A stretch of 64,000 bases of DNA from Plectosphaerella cucumerina. Taxonomy: Eukaryota > Ascomycota > Sordariomycetes > Glomerellales > Plectosphaerellaceae. A program made the position numbers and the translations under genes. The notes beneath the pieces are model-generated. The model saw only the letters and a program-made list of their open reading frames with translations, had not been told where the DNA came from and did no database searches. Position 1 is the first letter of the stretch; each line of letters begins with the position of its first letter. This document shows, piece by piece, positions 24,401 through 35,866 of this stretch. The stretch covers positions 3,658,001-3,722,000 of the forward strand of contig JAGPXD010000003.1 in assembly GCA_020746995.1 (NCBI GenBank). The letters run 5' to 3'.

Positions 24401-26235
24401 GGCATCAGTATCGTTTTCGGCAAACGAAGCCGTGTCAAGCGGCGTATCAATCGCGCTTCTGCTAGTGGCAGTGGCCGCAAGTCGATCCTCGGCGTCAAAA
24501 GGCACCTCCAACATTCCGGTCTCATCTCCCTCGAGATCTGGTTCTTCCTCTGCAGTCTCGAGTTCTGTACGGTGCCGGGCCGATGATGCCCATGGGGCAG
24601 ACTGTCGGAATGCGCTCTGCTCTGCGTCCTCGTCCGCATTTGCATCACCAGCATCGGACCCGTCCGATGAACTTGACGAACTTGACGCAAGCTCAACAGG
24701 ATGTTTCTGGTCATGTCCGCTATGTGAAGCAGGGGCGGCGGGTGTTGTGGTGACGAAGCCCCAAGGGTTAGAGACAGGAGGCTCAGCAATCCGATCGAGA
24801 AACACGGTGTGATGGGCACCCTGAGGGTGGTCGTCCGCTGGAGCGGCGTTGAGGTGAAAAGGTGAGCGGTGGTCAGGTTGTCCTTCCAGAGACGGCTCAG
24901 CCCTTTTGATATGCTCATCTGGAGCGGGATAGTAGTCGTTTTGCAGCGGGTCCGGGTTCAGAATGGGGCTGTGATATGATTCGGGAGTGGTGTGGTAGGA
25001 GTTCTGATGCATAGCATGCACAGCGAAAGATGGCTGCGCGAGGTGCTGCGGGTGCTGGGCAGCACCCATATCCGGCTGCCCCAGAGGACCTTCTGGGTAG
25101 GAAGACTCCATAGGGTAGGTACCGGAGGGAGACAGGTAGGGCGCAGACTCGTGAGGCGCTCCCAGTCCGTAGTGGTTCGACTGGTCGGGCAGATGAATTC
25201 CCGAGAAGATGGCCGGAGGCTTGCTAGGCGTTTCGTCCATGCCAAAAGCACCAAGTCGCGGCTCGCCAATGACGTCGACCTCTCTGGGAGGCGACAACTC
25301 CTGGGGATCGGTCTGGCATCCGCCGTCCACCATTTGAATTGCCTTCAGCGGCGTTGCCTCCACTGCGGGCTTCTCTGCCGGCTGAACCTCTGCCGTTCGG
25401 CCTGGTTCCACAGCTGGCTCTGGTTCAGGCTCAGGCTCGGCCGGCTCCGGAGTGGGGGACCGGCTTGCATATCTCCAGACACTGCTGAACCTGCCCGACT
25501 TTGCGCGCTTCTTGGGTCCTCCATTGAGCGCCTCATCGTCGAATATGTCCAGGCCTCCTTCAAACAGTGAGCCATATGAAACCCTGGCCCTCTTGATGAA
25601 CGCAGGTGAAGCAAACTCGGATGCATCGGGACCGTCCTCGGCACGGCGCTTAGAAGGTAGTCGGAACTCGGGAGTCGCCGCGCGCGGCGGTGTCGCATTG
25701 TCGATTGGTTCGAGCAGCGATTCCGTCACGGGCAGGATCGGTTCCGCCTCGGGTTCGGTAGCAGATTCATTGACATCGATTGTCCTCGTATTGTCACCTG
25801 CGGTGGCCTTGAGGGTGTTAGCACACAGACAAGTGTCAGACTCGGTCAACGTGCCTGCAGCAGAAGTCTCTGCTTGAATCGAAGCTGCCATGGCAAAGGC
25901 GACCCCGCGATGGGGGTCTTGGTGTCCTTGTCGGCCCAGGTGACGCCATCCAGGCTGAGGGCGACCTCGTCGCCGCCAGCAATTGTCGCTTCGGAGAAAG
26001 CCTTTGCGCTGGGTCCAGAGAGCTCGACGCGCACCTGGCCCTGGTCGCGACGGAGGCGGAAATCGGCTTCGGCGAGGATGAAGGCGGTGGTGCCCTTGAA
26101 CGCGCTGTATGGCCAAACGATCGTGACGACACCACGCACAACGCGGGTGGCGGGATCCTGAAGGTCGGGGCTCAGCTTCGCGACAGGCGTGGGCGTCGCA
26201 GCTTGGAGCTGGGAGCTCGGGTCGGTCTCGGCCAT
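21449..26235 (-). CDS. Large acidic protein with N- and C-terminal OB folds; POT1/Cdc13-type telomeric ssDNA-binding family
   Basis: Exons 26235-25851 and 25797-21449 encode 1577 residues. The 53-nt intron 25798-25850 (GTTGAC donor, GCTAACAC branch, GCAG acceptor) joins LLLQAR to DNTRTIDV. The C-terminal 150 residues form a POT1/Cdc13-type OB fold: LKMLRHHPKQTVDVMAIV, then a strand pair ending VVLVNVFRPN, then VPGDVILLRQFTV and the hallmark NDGSSWAVF. The N-terminal ~115 residues (VVRGVVTIVWPYSAFKG...GQVRVELSG...DEVALSLDGVTWA) look like a second OB fold. The ~1250 residues between are low-complexity, with long acidic runs (a stretch of consecutive Glu near 23770-23820), QEPEQQ-type repeats and Ser/Asp-rich blocks, so probably disordered. 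The likely site of action is the telomere or single-stranded DNA; this is inferred from the fold. ATG 26235 is the first in-frame ATG. Confidence 0.82.
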
Positions 26236-27737
26236 GTCGTCATGAGCCGCGTCGCGTGCGCCGCGGAAGGTGCCAGTCAAAGCTGTCGATCAGGTGTGCG
26301 TCCAGGGGTGCGATTCATCTGCGCATCTTCGCGGGAGTAGTTCGAGGGAGTTTGGCGGGGATGGCTCTGGATGCCAGGGTGTTGAAGTGGACAAAGGAAC
26401 TGTGGGCGTTTTGTTTGCGGTTGGGGTTCACGGTGCAAAGGACGTCGAAGCTCAAGCTGTTGATCGCGATTGCAGGTTTAGGTAATCCATGCTGGCCAAT
26501 GGTGGGGCAGGAACCTCCTCGGCATCTAGCTGGCTTGGTGTGGGGAGATAGGCAGGTTCGGGGCCAGCCTGGACCTGTGTTCTTGCCTCGGGCACTTTTA
26601 GTGCACGAGATACTCTCAACTTTCACCTTGGACGGCGACATGACAAGCAGGTACGTGTACGGGAAGGCACAGAAGATGTATCTCATGAAGCTCAGGGTCG
26701 ACTTGTCGGGATGATCGAAGGTTGCAAGGAGAGAAGCAGCCTGAGTCAATTGTTCACTCGGTTAATCGAGCAGACGACATTGGGTCTTGGCCCCTCAGGC
26801 TCCTATCAAGACTGATTGAACGACATGGCACCCCGCATCATCTATTTCCGTCCAGGTCCTGCAAATGCCCTCGACATTGCCCCGATGCTCCTTCCCCCTC
26901 TCGAGCTGATATCAGGCGGTCTTGGCTTGGTGCCACTGATACCCAATTCACATCCCCTGCTCGCTTAGGACAGCTGTAAATGGACAGCACAGCTTGGCAT
27001 CTGCAGTCCACTTGCACCCCGGTCTGTCAATCATCACTGCCGACTGATCTGCTCAGCACTGAATGATCACCATCCTCAAGATCAACATCAGCTCAAATAG
27101 ATCTCTAGACATCGATGTCTTCGATGAAGCTGTGCGGAAACTCCCCCGATGCTGTATCACTGACAGCACGCAGCCGTTGCGCCTAGGCACGCCTCCCGAC
27201 ACCCGCCCACGAACCCTTGCATCGTATCTTTCAGCTCTGCCGCATGAGGCGTCCACTAGTGCGACAGCAGCCGCCATATGCGTGCGTCGACCAGACCACT
27301 CTCCACGACCTCAAGGGGTGGGATTGGCCGTTCGGGGACCTCGTGCCACGGCAAGGGTCCGCCGGGAGCCCGCATCCCCTTGGATATCGACGTCTTAAGC
27401 ATCGGTGAGAGGGAATCTCCATGGGGAGGGCCAATCGCCGCTCTGGTACAGGAGCCAAGACGAGAGCCCCTGTGCGGCAAGCCACGTTGGTATGGGCAAG
27501 GCATATCGCCCTCGCTCGCATGGAGACGCGGACCTCTTGCCGTTGATTGTGACCTGCGTGGTGGCTTGAGGACATGACCATGATTCGTCGTCCCGGACGG
27601 CGGCAGGCTGATCAGGCTGGGCATGGCGGTTGGTGTTCAGGGGAAGCAGCTCGACTATATTAAGAGGCGCTTCCCCGCGAGAAAGCGTCTCCCGACTGCT
27701 TCGTCCCTCATCCGCCTCGTCCAAGAACGCCTCCGAC
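26236..27737. other. Divergent intergenic region
   Basis: This separates the divergent OB-fold and CFEM-like genes and should carry both promoters. Several open frames of 100-150 codons cross it, but none has recognisable features. Confidence 0.4.
27656..27664 (+). promoter_or_regulatory. TATA-like element of the CFEM-like gene
   Basis: TATATTAAG sits about 75 bp before the ATG at 27738, a spacing compatible with a fungal TATA box and a short leader. Confidence 0.45.
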
Positions 27738-29003
27738 ATGCCTGTCCCTTCAGCCTCTGGCCTTCGGGCAGCTGCCATACTCCTCCTCACCCTCGGCGTC
27801 TCTTCCGTCGCGGCCAACGACCCCGTCAGCCTCACCGTCTCGCACATCCACCGCTGCGTTACGTCATGTGTCTTCCGCTCCGGCAGCCTCAACACGGACA
27901 TTGGAGACATCCTCCGTTGCGGCTCGCCCTACCTCAACGACTGCTACTGCGCGACGGCGACGCCTGCCCTACGCGAGGTAGAGTCGTATGCCACTGCGTG
28001 CGCGAGCGCTAAGTGCGAGGCTGGCGACTTCAGCCATGACCTGAGCGGCATCAAGTCGATCTACGCCAGCTACTGCGCCGGTGCTGGCTACGAACAGGGC
28101 CTCGAGGCATGGTTCGCTCCGGCTGAGGCCACATCCGAGCCCGAGGCGCCGGCGACGACTACACAGGAGGCCGCTGGCGGCGACGTGGTGACGACTACGC
28201 AGCTGACCGTCGTCACGCAGACGACTGCTGGAAACGATGCCGACACATTGTCCCGCGGTAAGTGGCTGCTCCTGGTCTCTGCCGTGGTGGGAGCATCTCT
28301 CCTCTAGGTATGCCACCCCACTCGCAGGCCTGCACGACGTTGACTGACAACGAATGATGCAGTCGTCGTTCTCGCGACCTCAACGCTGTGGGTCGATCCT
28401 AGCGGCGCAACTGTGTCGGCGCCTTCGGGAGGCAGTGGTGGTGGCAGCAACGTGACCCTCGGCGCGGGAATCGGAGCGGGCGTCGGCGTGGCGCTGATAG
28501 TGGCGGGCATTCTCATCTGGCTTTGCGTTCGAAGGCGTCGCCGCCTCCGGGCCACGAACAACGTCCCTCCCGCAGGCTGGGTCGCACCAGCGGCGGGAAC
28601 AACTCCGCCCATGGCCGCTGTCTCATCCGACCAAGGCCTGGCAAGGAAGGCCGTGGCCACCGCAGAGGTCATCCCAAGCCCTAGCCCCATGTCAGAGCTC
28701 AATGGCCACGGCCACCCTCCTGAGCTGGGCAGCAAGGCTGTCACCCCGCCGCCTGTGTCGCCTATGGGTTCGCCAGCGCCGGTTCCGATCCAGACTCGTA
28801 TGTGGAATAGCGAGCCAAGGCCAGAGCTGCCTAGCCAAGGGGGTAGTCCGCCGCCCGTGAGCCCTCTCGCAGCGGCACCCGTTCACAACAGGCCTCAGGA
28901 GATGTGGAACAGCGAGCCGAGGCCAGAGCTGTACGGCCAAGGAGGGAGCCCGCCGCCGAACTACCACCAGCTAGCCAACACGCAGAGGACCGAGCTCCCA
29001 TGA
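27738..29003 (+). CDS. CFEM-like cell-surface protein with one transmembrane helix and proline-rich tail
   Basis: Exons 27738-28257 and 28363-29003 encode 386 residues. A signal peptide (AAAILLLTLGVSSVAA) is followed by eight cysteines (40, 44, 61, 69, 71, 88, 93, 113) in the C-x3-C...CxC...C...C...C order of CFEM domains, including NDCYCATA. Next comes a Thr/Ala-rich stalk, a glycine-rich linker, and a transmembrane helix (VALIVAGILIWLC) followed by a stop-transfer run of basic residues. The cytoplasmic tail repeats MWNSEPRPEL...GGSPPP twice. CFEM domains bind haem or act at host contact in some fungi; the function here is inferred only at family level. Intron 28258-28362 (GTAAGT donor, CTGAC branch, GCAG acceptor) holds an in-frame stop. 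If retained, the protein would end after 189 residues with a GPI-like hydrophobic tail. The ATG at 27738 begins the signal peptide. Confidence 0.85.
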
Positions 29004-30050
29004 GGGGTGAACGATCGCTGATCAGGGAGCTGAATATGTTATCGCAGTGGTAAATACTTGGCAAGTGGAATTTCAGTGATAGTCAGGACACATTGGAAGA
29101 AGAACAAACTCGGGACAGAAATCTTAGTTCTTTTCGATGTCGCCAAGGCGGTTCCGATGCCGCTCAAATCCCGAACTTCGTCTTTGTGTCAGAACCCTGT
29201 GGTCCTAGGGGTTTGTTGGAAGTAATGGCCGAACGCCTGTGGTTCTCTCTCTTAGTATCATTGACGTCGCAAGGTTGGTGATGTGTTGGGTGAAGTCGCC
29301 CGGACGCCAGAGCTCCGGCGGCTATTACCGGAGATGAGCGGCTGGCTGAGTCAGCTCCGACATTGGAGGTCCAACCCGGCCCAAGCTCCTCGACCCCGGA
29401 GCTGCGCACTGCAAATCTTCTCACCACCCACACCAACCGCCATCCATACCACCCGCGGGGTCTCCTTGAAGCTCGGGCATCAGGGTCTTCCAACCATTCG
29501 CCATGTGACTTGAGTTTATCCCTCAAATTTCGCAAACGAATATTCCCCAACAATCTCTCCGAGTCCACCCGCCGGCTGCTCGCCCGAGCATCTCCACGGC
29601 ATGCCGTCGTCCAATGGAATTAGAGAACGTCCCCGGCCCCTCGCTAGGCCTTAGGACGGACCTGAACTCCCGGAAGCGTGGGGGCATCTCTTGCTGGCGG
29701 GGTTCCGGCACAACGACCAGCTGAGCTCGCCGAGACCGCCACGCCTTACCTCCAAGAAAAAAAGTTGAGCCCTCGCAAGCGCGCCAAGCTGGGCTCGATT
29801 CGAGGTACCTAGACGGAATGCCAGGGCGGGGGTGCTGTGGCAGGGGACCATACGAATGGAGTGGGAAATTTTCCTTCGCGAAGCTGTGTCATTGCTTCAG
29901 CGCGGAAGCTTGTGATGTGACCAAGAGAAACTTTTTCTCCCTTTTCCAGCCGCGACTCATTTCATCACTCTTCCCATCCTCTACCACCTCCAAGTGACAT
30001 ACGGCATATCACCCCCGGCCTGAGACCTATCGCTTCTGCTCAACATAGCC
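29004..30050. other. Intergenic, promoter of the MFS gene
   Basis: No credible gene. The last 120 bp before 30051 are C/T-rich leader sequence. Confidence 0.4.
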
Positions 30051-31702
30051 ATGGCCGACGAGAAGCTCAACCACGAGACGGTCGCCACCGCGGGACCCCA
30101 TCCCGCTGACCCCGCTGCGACTGCCGGCCCCGCGCCGGGCGCCGACGTCGAGGCCGCGAGGGTCACCTCCGCCCGCGCCGCGGGTGGCGACGATGCCCTC
30201 GCCATGGTCGGCGAGCAAGAGCGCACCTACGACCCGGCCGTGGCCGCCCGCGCCGTCCGCAAGATTGACTGGTTCCTCATGCCCGCCATGATCTTCGGCT
30301 GTGAGTCCCCCCATCACGCCCTCCAGACCTCACCCTAACCTTCCCAGACGGCCTCGTCTACTACGACAAAGCCATCCTCGGCGCCGCCGCCCTCTTCGGA
30401 ATGGTCGACGATCTCCAACTCCGCATCGTCGTCGACTCAAGCAAAACCCCGCCCGTCGTCGACACCACACGCCTGTCTTGGGCTACCTCCCTCTTCTACT
30501 TCGGCATGCTCGCCGGTCTTTACCCCATGACCTACGCCCTGCAGCGCTTTGACATCGGCCGCATCCTCGGCGGCATCGTCGTCGTCTGGGCTGTCATCTG
30601 CGCCCTGACAGCTGCCGTCGTCGACCACCGCGGCCTCTACGCCCAGCGCTTCTTCCTCGGCTTTGTGGAGAGCATCATCCCCACCGGGTTCATGTGCATC
30701 GTCTCGGGGTACTACACCCAGAAGGAGCAGAGCATGCGTCAGAGCTGGTGGTTCAGCAGTACCGGTCTCTTTACGATCATCGGTGGAGGGCTGAATTACG
30801 CCTTTGCTCAGATTACTGGCGGCGCCCTTACGCGCTGGCAGTATATCTACGTTCTCGCGGGGTGCTTGACCTTCCTCTTCGGCTTGTTCTGCTTCATCAT
30901 GCCCAACTCCCCCGTCAATGCCTGGTTCCTCACCCCCGACGAGCGCTTCGCTGCCGTTGAGCGTCTGCGTTATGGCCAGACAGGCGTGCGCTGCACAAAG
31001 TTCAAACCCGCGCAGCTCAAGGAAGCCTTGCTTGACATCAAAGTTTGGCTCATCGCCCTCATGATGGCCTCAGCCTACACCATGAACGGCGCCGTGTCAG
31101 GCTTCGGCCCCCTCATCGTCTCGACCTTTGGCTGGACGCCGCTGCAGTCTATCCTCTGGCAGTTCCCCCTCGGCGGCCTGTGCCTCATCGTCATCTTAGC
31201 CACGGGCTATCTCGGTTCGCGCTTCCACAACATCCGCATTATCATGCTCATCATCTGCTGCCTTCCTGTCATCGCTGGCTGCGCCCTCATCTGGAAGTCA
31301 GAGTGGTACCACCACGCTGCTGGCCCTGTCATCGGCTACTCCATCACCGGTACTTTTGGCGGCGTCGTGTCCCTGATTATCTCCATCGGCATGTCGAACG
31401 TCGCCGGCCACACTAAGAAGAGCTTTATGGCCGCTACGATCTTCGTCGCCTACTGCGTCGGCAACATCGTCGGCCCCCTGCTCGTCAACTCAAAGTCGCG
31501 CAGCCGCCACTACCCCGAGCTCTGGACCGGCCTGATCATCTGCTATGTCATCTGCATCCTCGCCGCCGTCGCCCTTTACTGGGTTCTGCGCCGCGAGAAC
31601 GCCAAGCGCGCCCATCTCGCCGTCGACGAGGAGGAGCGCGCCAAGCTGGCCTTCCAGGATCTGACGGACAAGGAGAACCCTTACTTCCGCTACGTCTACT
31701 AA
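30051..31702 (+). CDS. MFS transporter, anion:cation symporter (DAL5/allantoate permease-like) family
   Basis: Exons 30051-30300 and 30348-31702 encode 534 residues. The 47-nt intron (GTGAGT donor, CTAAC branch, CCAG acceptor) lies inside the first helix, where the ACS family reads KIDWFLMPAMIFGYGLVYYDKAILG. About twelve hydrophobic helices follow, with the MFS loop between helices 2 and 3 and a long central cytoplasmic loop (NAWFLTPDERFAAVERLRYGQTGV) that is diagnostic for this fungal family. The N-terminal 60 residues are Ala/Gly/Asp-rich and cytosolic. Substrates in the family include allantoate, ureidosuccinate, nicotinate, biotin and other carboxylates; the substrate here cannot be read from sequence. 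The C-terminal tail is charged and ends in ENPYFRYVY. Confidence 0.88.
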
Positions 31703-32102
31703 GCGCATGGGTCGAGAACTCGAAAATGTAATCGGGCGCGTTCGCCCTGGATCCCATAGAACACGATACCCTTGTTTCAATCGAGCAGCGTTCACTGTAC
31801 CATTGCGTCATCGAAGAGCCCGGTTTTGTGGGTATCTTGTATGTATTTTGTCTCGCTCAATCATGTGTGGTGTGGACTGTGCCGTCGATGGACGACGCGT
31901 CCTTTCGCTCAGAAATGACAGTGGATGTGTATCGTAAACCCCAAACGCCTTGCAATGCCTTCGTCCCGTATGAGCGACTCAAAATATGTTCGCAATGATT
32001 GCCCTCCATCTCTCGGGACCATTATGCCGTCGACCCCACGGGTCGAATCTGGCGCCATCACCTCCTCAGCTCGAGGGCCAGCTCTCGTGCTTCCTATGAC
32101 AC
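31703..32102. other. Convergent 3' region
   Basis: This lies between the stops of the MFS and MARVEL genes. No gene seen. Confidence 0.5.
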
Positions 32103-33712
32103 TCATGGTGGGGGAGCAACGTCCGGGGTTGGCCGCCTTTGGGCTGGTGGCGGGGTTTCGCTCCTTGGCACTTCGGCTGGAAGTTCGTGTGCTTCCTCTG
32201 GTACTGCGCTTTGCAGTTCGTACGGACTCGTGGTTCTCTGTGGCCCTGGGGCAGCTGTCTGCAGTTGCAATGGTGGTGGAGGGCCGCTTCCATCAAGACC
32301 CAGCTTGCTCGGCATCACAGGTGCCACGACTGGGAACTGCGGCGTGCCCAGATCGCCTCCGGACTGCCCAGTGTGGTGTGCCGCGATGGGCACCTGCTGC
32401 TGGTACATGTCGTACTGGTGTTGAGGCCAGGCAGGACCGGCCGAACCGTGCCATGGCGAGTGCGGCGGGAAAGGCGTTCCGCCGTCGGATGAGCCCTGCT
32501 GATGGCTTGGAGGTGGTGGGTATGGATGGCCGGGCGGAGGAGGATAGTATCCCGGCATGTATGGGTAAGGGGGCATCGGTGGTGCTGGGTGCCCGTCCTG
32601 CTGCGGTGGTGGTGGAGGGTACCATGGGTAGTAGTGGTGATGATGTGTCCACGGGGGTTGGCCGGAGGAGGCACCCGACATTTGCGGCGAGGAGACAGCC
32701 TTGTCCGGGTCGTCGACACTTCCAGGGCTCTTCTCGCCATCCATGTCCGGCGACGTCCTTACCCTGTAGTTGTGTAGAGCTCGTCCTGTATCTTGTCAGC
32801 ATGCGTCGAAGTATGATGAGGCGATCCATGCTCACCGAAGCAGACGAGTGTGACGATGAAGAGGAAGCAGTTGGCGGTAGCCGTGCCGGTCGCAGCAAAT
32901 GTCGCAATGACGAAGCCCCGTGCGTTTCGTTGAATCATCTCCTGATACTTCTTGAATGCAGGCCCGAGCTCGGTGACATAATCGTTGTCGTTGTCGAGGT
33001 CATCCGAGTGGCTAGCCAAGAGCGCCGTGGTGATCAACCAGAAGACCAGGGTGAGGAGTTCGAGACCGCTGTTCCTGGGTTAGCCGCCGTTATGCCAAGA
33101 TGAATACCAAGACCTACAGTTGCACCCAGCAGTTGTACATCATTGGGAAGAGAAGCACGGCCGTGCCGAGCCACATGAGGTAGGTAAACGTCCAGGAAAA
33201 GGCGAACCACGAGAATGCTGCGCTTTGTGTCAGCTGTGTGTCGCGACAGATTAGGGGTAGGTAACATACGGTATCCTTCTGAACCACTCCAGTTCTGTCG
33301 TTGGAATGTGATTAGCGATCTGCTCGATACCCCATTGGTCTTGGGATCGTCCTACCGTTATTCTCCTGTATCCCAGGGCCCTTTGCACCGTGACTGTGCC
33401 ATATGCCGTCAGGGCCAAGGTGGCAATACACAACGCCTAGCAAGGTCAGCCGTCCGTTCTACTGCCGATATCTGCGCACTTCGGATTCCTTACAATCTGA
33501 AGAATGCGAACCATGGCGATCCACACGGGCATGTCCGGCAGGTGGCCCCGTTTACGACCATCGTTCCGCCATGTATTCCTTAATAGCCAGGCGGGCACTC
33601 TTGACTTTGCGGCCGGCGGCTCTGCGGGGGACTCGACGGGCGTCGCCTTCGTCTCGACGGGGGTGGTCGCTGGTGTCGCATCTTCGGCAGGTCTAGACTC
33701 TTGCGCATCCAT
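32103..33712 (-). CDS. MARVEL-domain four-helix membrane protein with proline-rich tail
   Basis: Six exons: 33712-33494, 33436-33356, 33294-33270, 33217-33118, 33068-32836 and 32785-32103, encoding 446 residues. Introns are 57, 61, 52, 49 and 50 nt. Exon 3 is only 25 nt. After a ~50-residue polar N-terminus, four helices follow the MARVEL pattern: IAMVRILQIALCIATLALTA; WFAFSWTFTYLMWLGTAVLLF; LELLTLVFWLITTALLA; and a last one near TANCFLFIVTLVCF. The ~220-residue cytosolic tail is rich in Pro, Gln, His and Gly with YPPPP-type runs. MARVEL proteins organise membrane microdomains or vesicles in eukaryotes; no partner is evident here. The short exons hide this gene in simple open-frame views. The antisense strand carries a long but unsupported frame. 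Confidence 0.8.
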
Positions 33713-35866
33713 GAGGAGGCGGTCGCGATGGGAGAGGTCGCGGCGCCGGGGAGGGTTGAGGGCAACGAAGAGGGTGTCCTTGTCGGGGGCGGGGAGCCGA
33801 TGCGGGCTGGTTGGCTCAGCTCAGGACGATCGGGTTCGTCGCGGGCGGGCTGGCTCGTCTCTTGTCGTCGTCGGGAGGGGAGGGCGGTTCGGGCGATCGG
33901 GGGTATCAGGACGTCGTGGGTATGGCGCGCATTTTCCTGGGGGTCTTCGTGATGGAAGGGATGGCGCGTCGTCGAGAGGCCTCGCGGGATTCAGAGGGTT
34001 GCTGGTGTCGTCGTGGACCAGAAAGGCGGGTAATCATGGGCATGCCAAGTTTTAATGTTGGACTCCAGCGGCCAGCAGGGGGGGCGAGCACTTGAAGGAC
34101 TTTGGACAGTTGGGGGTCCGGAAATGACACACTGTGCCTCAGCACGAGTCATCGGCGGGGCAGGGGCCGTGCGAGCAGGGACAGCACTGTCGACCTTGGC
34201 TGACGGGGTTCTCCCCCAGATGTGGTCCACGGTCCACGGTCCACGGTCTACGGGTCGCAACGATGGATGGCCGCACCCACTGACACCACACTGGCAGTCC
34301 CCCGTGGCACCGCCTGAACTGGCAGCGAGCGACGGGCGGGCTCGTCGGGGTCGGGTGCGCGCAAGTGTGATGGCATCGGCCGGCTTTCCCTCGCTTCCTT
34401 GGATTCAACCAAGCCCCGCTCCCGCCAAGACACACCGAGCCAAACACTCTCTCCCCAGTGCAGTAGCAGCAGCAGTGCGCCGCGTCGGGGGGGCGAGTCC
34501 AGTCCAGTCCAGCCCGGTTCCCCCGCCTTCAAGCTCACCCATCCTGCTCTTTTTGTCGTGACGTCTGGGGCGCCTGATGCCCAGACATTTTCCCTTCGCC
34601 CTGGCCTCCACGTCGGTGGGTGTGCCTGCCCATGTCCTTTGCTGCCCACCTGCCCTGCGGGTTTAAAATGAAAGAGGCTTCTTCCGACATCGTTCGTCCG
34701 GCGAGTTCCACCCGACTGGTGCACCTTCGAGTCATGGCGGCCTCTTACCGGCGAATCAGCCGCCCCCGCTTCGTCGGCAAATCAAAGTTTGCCGTCAAAT
34801 AAGCATAGATCGACGTGCCGTCGCACGCTTTTTCGATCGCTCGCGCATCCTGGGCACGTTGTTTCACTGACCCGGCGATCAACCTCAACGGTCGCGATTG
34901 ATGATGCCAAGGGGATGGACGACACCATGGAGTCCAGAACCGTGGGGTTCAATTGGCAATGACTTTGCAGTGTTGTATCCCGCAGACCCGCCGGTGCAGC
35001 CGGAGCAATACATGTGGAGCGGGCTGGGGTTCCTGTCAATTGACGCCTGGAAACCAGGACTTGCTTGTATGACTTTTGGCGATGGCAGAGAAATCGATGC
35101 CGGAAACAGTCCCATGATATCCATTCCAGCAGAGCATCCCCTGTGTGCCCGGTGCCAGCTCCGTTGAAATTTGCTTTTGCTGTCCAAAGCGCTGTTTACA
35201 GTTTGGTATCAACGTGGATGTTGGCGTTTGGTTCCGTTTCCCCCGTCAGCCATTTTCCAAGCTGAAGAAGAGGGTTGAAGTTTAAACAAACAGATTCGTT
35301 TTAGGAGTCCTGAAAACCAAATTGACAACGCAAAAAGGGATGATGTTGCTCTGAGGCATGGGATCTGGATGTTTGCCAGTGATCACAAAGTTTGAAGCCC
35401 CAATCACTTGATGGACCGTCATTTTTTCCTGTTCGAGAGGGGAAAGTTGAACCGGGACTAGAAAATGAGGCGTTCAAGAACGTAAGAAGTGGTATTTAAG
35501 GTTCTGGGCGGGAAATCAGAAGACTTAGAATCGGTGCGGACGTGGGTAGGAACTGCCATAATGTGTGTCCTCTCTGCCCAAGTGAGGTATAGGCAAAGAT
35601 GGTAGAGAAAGAACAACACCACGGCAGGGAGGGGCTTGCCTTTCGTCAAACAGGATGCAAGTCATTCATGCGCGCGCAGCTTCCACAATTAATCCCGGAG
35701 CTCTCCATATTTGAACTCTCTGCCCCCTTGAACTGTCAAGGGTATCCCTCCCACAATCTCCCCCATTACTAAGGACAGACTTCTGTGCCAGTCACTTCAT
35801 TTCTTTCCCATCAGAGTCCTGCTTCCCTTTAATTCATCACTACCTTCAAGTTCGACGGCAGAAAAT
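33713..35866. other. Intergenic, no gene recognised
   Basis: About 2.15 kb between divergent genes. GC-rich near the MARVEL gene and AT-richer from about 35.2 kb. A tandem GGTCCAC repeat lies at 34224-34251. No supported coding frame. Confidence 0.4.
34224..34251. repeat. GGTCCAC short tandem repeat (4 units)
   Basis: Three perfect 7-bp copies are followed by a fourth with one mismatch. Confidence 0.9.

Noticed and set aside
23746..24918. 390-codon minus-strand open frame
   Set aside because: It is another frame of the acidic linker of the OB-fold gene, rich in Arg/Thr from shifted Glu/Asp codons.
31925..33103. 392-codon plus-strand open frame
   Set aside because: It is antisense to three exons of the MARVEL gene, and its product has no recognisable structure.
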